From contig JAOUGZ010000120.1 of the NCBI GenBank assembly GCA_029865405.1, forward strand, positions 1 to 7,570: a DNA stretch of 7,570 nt. Reading direction: 5' to 3'. The stretch comes from Betaproteobacteria bacterium (GTDB lineage Bacteria > Pseudomonadota > Gammaproteobacteria > Burkholderiales > SG8-39). This document shows positions 6,432 through 7,570 of the stretch, one piece after another. Numbering within the stretch: the stretch's first letter is position 1; the number at the start of each line of letters is the position of its first letter. Position numbers and translations under genes: made by a program. The notes below the pieces were generated by a model. That model saw only the letters and a program-made list of their open reading frames with translations. It was not told where the DNA came from and searched no databases.

Positions 6432-7229
6432 TCAGCGCGCCCGCTTCGCGCTCCACGCGCCGCCGCCCGCGATCTCGCCCTCGAGCGCCGCGCCGCGCAC
6501 GCGGGCGCTGTAGGTCCTGCCGGCGAGCCGGAACGACAGGCGCTCGCCGCGCAGCTTCACGTCTTCGAGCGTCACGTCCTTGCCGCCGGTGCGCGCGGTT
6601 CCCGAGACGCGGGTGATCTGCTGCTTCAGGTTGAGGGTCAGGGCGCCGCCGGGTGCGCTCGCCGTCCAGCGGCCCTCGACCTTCGCCGGCACCACGTACA
6701 GGTAGATGAGCGTCGTCGTCACGCCGCTGATCTTCACCTTGTCCTCGAGATCCATCTGCACGTACTTCTCGGGGATCCAGCCCGAGAGCGGATAGTCGTG
6801 CGAAAGGATGCGCGTGCCGGGACGCAGCTCGCCGAGGAGCTTGTCGCGCAGCAGGTTCACCGTGTCCGGCAGCAGGTACATGGTGAGCACGGTCGCCTGC
6901 GAGATGTCGGTCTTGAACAGGTCCGCCTTGATGAACTTCACGCGCGCGGCGATGCCCTCGCGCTCGGCGTCGGCGTTCGACTGGCGCACCAGCTCGTCCT
7001 TGATCTCGACGCCGAAGCCGCGCGCGCCGAAGATGAGCGCGGCGGTACGCACGATGCGCCCGTCGCCCGAGCCCAGGTCGATGACGAAGTCCTCGGGGCC
7101 GACCTCGGCGAGCTTCAGCATGTCGGAGACCACGCTCTGCGGCGAGGGGACGTAGGGACCGGCATCGACCGGCTGGTCCTGGCCGAAGGCAAGCAGCGGC
7201 GCGAGGAGCGCGAGCGCGAGCGCCCTCAC
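6432..7229 (-). CDS. Class I SAM-dependent methyltransferase with N-terminal signal-like sequence
   Basis: A 265-residue protein from a GTG start that overlaps the recJ stop (GTGA) and is preceded by a good GGAGGG. Upstream in-frame codons are arginine-rich and lie inside recJ, so the longer reading is rejected. Residues 2-16 (RALALALLAPLLAFG) look like a signal peptide with cleavage near G16. Then comes PYVPSPQSVVSDMLKLAEVG (25-44), SAM-binding motif I VIDLGSGDGRIV (49-60), the acidic end of strand 2 GVEIKDELV (73-81), DLFKTDIS (103-110), TMYLLPDTVN (116-125) and SHDYPLSGWIPEKYVQMD (143-160). These resemble bacterial relatives of the lysine methyltransferase family that includes ATP synthase c-subunit methyltransferase (FAM173-like); that closer link is tentative. 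Residues about 185-265 form a beta-rich tail of unknown role. The substrate is unknown. A leader peptide on a SAM enzyme is odd because SAM is a cytoplasmic cofactor. Confidence 0.88.
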   Translation of the reverse strand: MRALALALLAPLLAFGQDQPVDAGPYVPSPQSVVSDMLKLAEVGPEDFVIDLGSGDGRIVRTAALIFGARGFGVEIKDELVRQSNADAEREGIAARVKFIKADLFKTDISQATVLTMYLLPDTVNLLRDKLLGELRPGTRILSHDYPLSGWIPEKYVQMDLEDKVKISGVTTTLIYLYVVPAKVEGRWTASAPGGALTLNLKQQITRVSGTARTGGKDVTLEDVKLRGERLSFRLAGRTYSARVRGAALEGEIAGGGAWSAKRAR

Positions 7230-7570
7230 GCGCCCTCCACATGCTCGAGGTTGACCTGCACCGACTGCACGCCGTTGTATTCGTTCACGCTCAGCCGATA
7301 GGCGGCGCGAAAGCGCGCGGGGAGGGGATCGAGGGCGTTGAAGCGCATGGCTTGCAGTCGCCGGCCGTCCTTCACGAGCTGCAGCTTGGAATGCTTCTCG
7401 CCGACGACGCGCTGGCTTTCGAGCGCGAATGTATCGCAGAAGAGTGGCGCCGGAAAGCCCGGACCCCACACGCGCGCCTCGAGCAGCTGCGCGAGGCCGA
7501 GCGACACCTGCTGCGGCTCGAGCTCGCCGTCGGTCTCCACCGTGCGCGTGAGCGCCTCGCGCGGCATGGT
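7226..7570 (-). CDS. recJ: Single-stranded-DNA-specific exonuclease RecJ, C-terminal end only
   Basis: The last 114 codons of a gene that enters from the right edge; the N-terminus and the DHH catalytic motifs are outside the window. The visible part is the C-terminal OB-fold/DNA-binding region typical of RecJ: LGLAQLLEARVWGPGFPAPL, then FALESQRVVGEKHSKLQLVK, RRLQAMRFNALDPLP and the closing YRLSVNEYNGVQSVQVNLEH. The pattern Q/R-VWGxGFPxPLF, VGxKHxKL, FN and the final NEYxG with a beta strand is well known in RecJ. The enzyme degrades single-stranded DNA 5' to 3' in recombination and mismatch repair. Its TGA overlaps the GTG start of the methyltransferase gene, so recJ heads or belongs to the transcript that leads into the hyf-type genes. 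Confidence 0.92.
   Translation of the reverse strand, partial: TMPREALTRTVETDGELEPQQVSLGLAQLLEARVWGPGFPAPLFCDTFALESQRVVGEKHSKLQLVKDGRRLQAMRFNALDPLPARFRAAYRLSVNEYNGVQSVQVNLEHVEGA
7233..7238 (-). promoter_or_regulatory. Ribosome binding site GGAGGG deciding the methyltransferase start
   Basis: Read on the minus strand, GGAGGG ends three bases before the GTG at 7227-7229. The spacing is a little short, but it is the best Shine-Dalgarno match in the right half of the window. It supports the GTG over any upstream in-frame start. It lies within the last codons of recJ. Confidence 0.65.

Noticed and set aside
6402..7301. 299-codon open frame on the plus strand
   Set aside because: It is antisense to the methyltransferase, whose SAM-binding motifs are clear; the plus-strand product has no coherent fold signature.
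7230..7469. 80-residue N-terminal extension of the methyltransferase
   Set aside because: It lies inside recJ and is Arg-rich; the GTG start with GGAGGG and a signal peptide fits better.
1..7570. CRISPR arrays, tRNA/rRNA genes, insertion sequences, attachment sites
   Set aside because: No direct repeat array, cloverleaf-like segment, transposase or terminal inverted repeats were seen; coding sequence fills the window on one strand with uniform composition, so there is no sign of recent transfer.

Overview
This window is a dense, GC-rich stretch (roughly two-thirds G+C by eye) in which every supported gene lies on the minus strand, so it reads from right to left. The composition and the relatives recalled from memory (a proteobacterial RecJ end, a KTSC-domain protein, a Hyf-type membrane module) suggest a betaproteobacterium or related proteobacterium. 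That assignment is inference; no rRNA or tRNA gene is present to support it.

Right part (about 5863-7570): the last 114 codons of recJ (single-strand DNA exonuclease) enter from the right edge. They are followed by a SAM-dependent methyltransferase with an apparent signal peptide, a 69-residue stand-alone KTSC-domain protein, and a small unrecognised, probably exported protein with four cysteines.

Left part (1-5866): five genes of a hydrogenase-4 / complex I-type membrane complex in the order hyfB, hyfC, hyfE, hyfF, hyfG. HyfB and HyfF are NuoL/M/N-type proton channel subunits, HyfC is the NuoH-type connector, HyfE is the small NuoK-like membrane subunit, and HyfG is the start of a fused NuoC/NuoD-type catalytic large subunit that runs off the left edge. 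No hyfD lies between hyfC and hyfE, and no hyfA lies before hyfB.

The most notable point is in HyfG. Where real [NiFe]-hydrogenases carry the first nickel-binding motif (RVCGIC), this protein has RVSGDS, with serine at both cysteine positions. The complex is therefore probably not a hydrogenase. It looks like a member of the energy-converting-hydrogenase-related (Ehr-type) complexes, which keep the ion-pumping membrane arm but lack nickel ligands and whose redox substrates are poorly known.

All nine genes are stitched together by stop/start overlaps (GTGA, ATGA, or 8 nt) or a 1-nt gap. No intergenic region is long enough to hold a separate promoter or terminator. Transcription of the membrane complex therefore starts upstream of the window or from a promoter inside a coding sequence.
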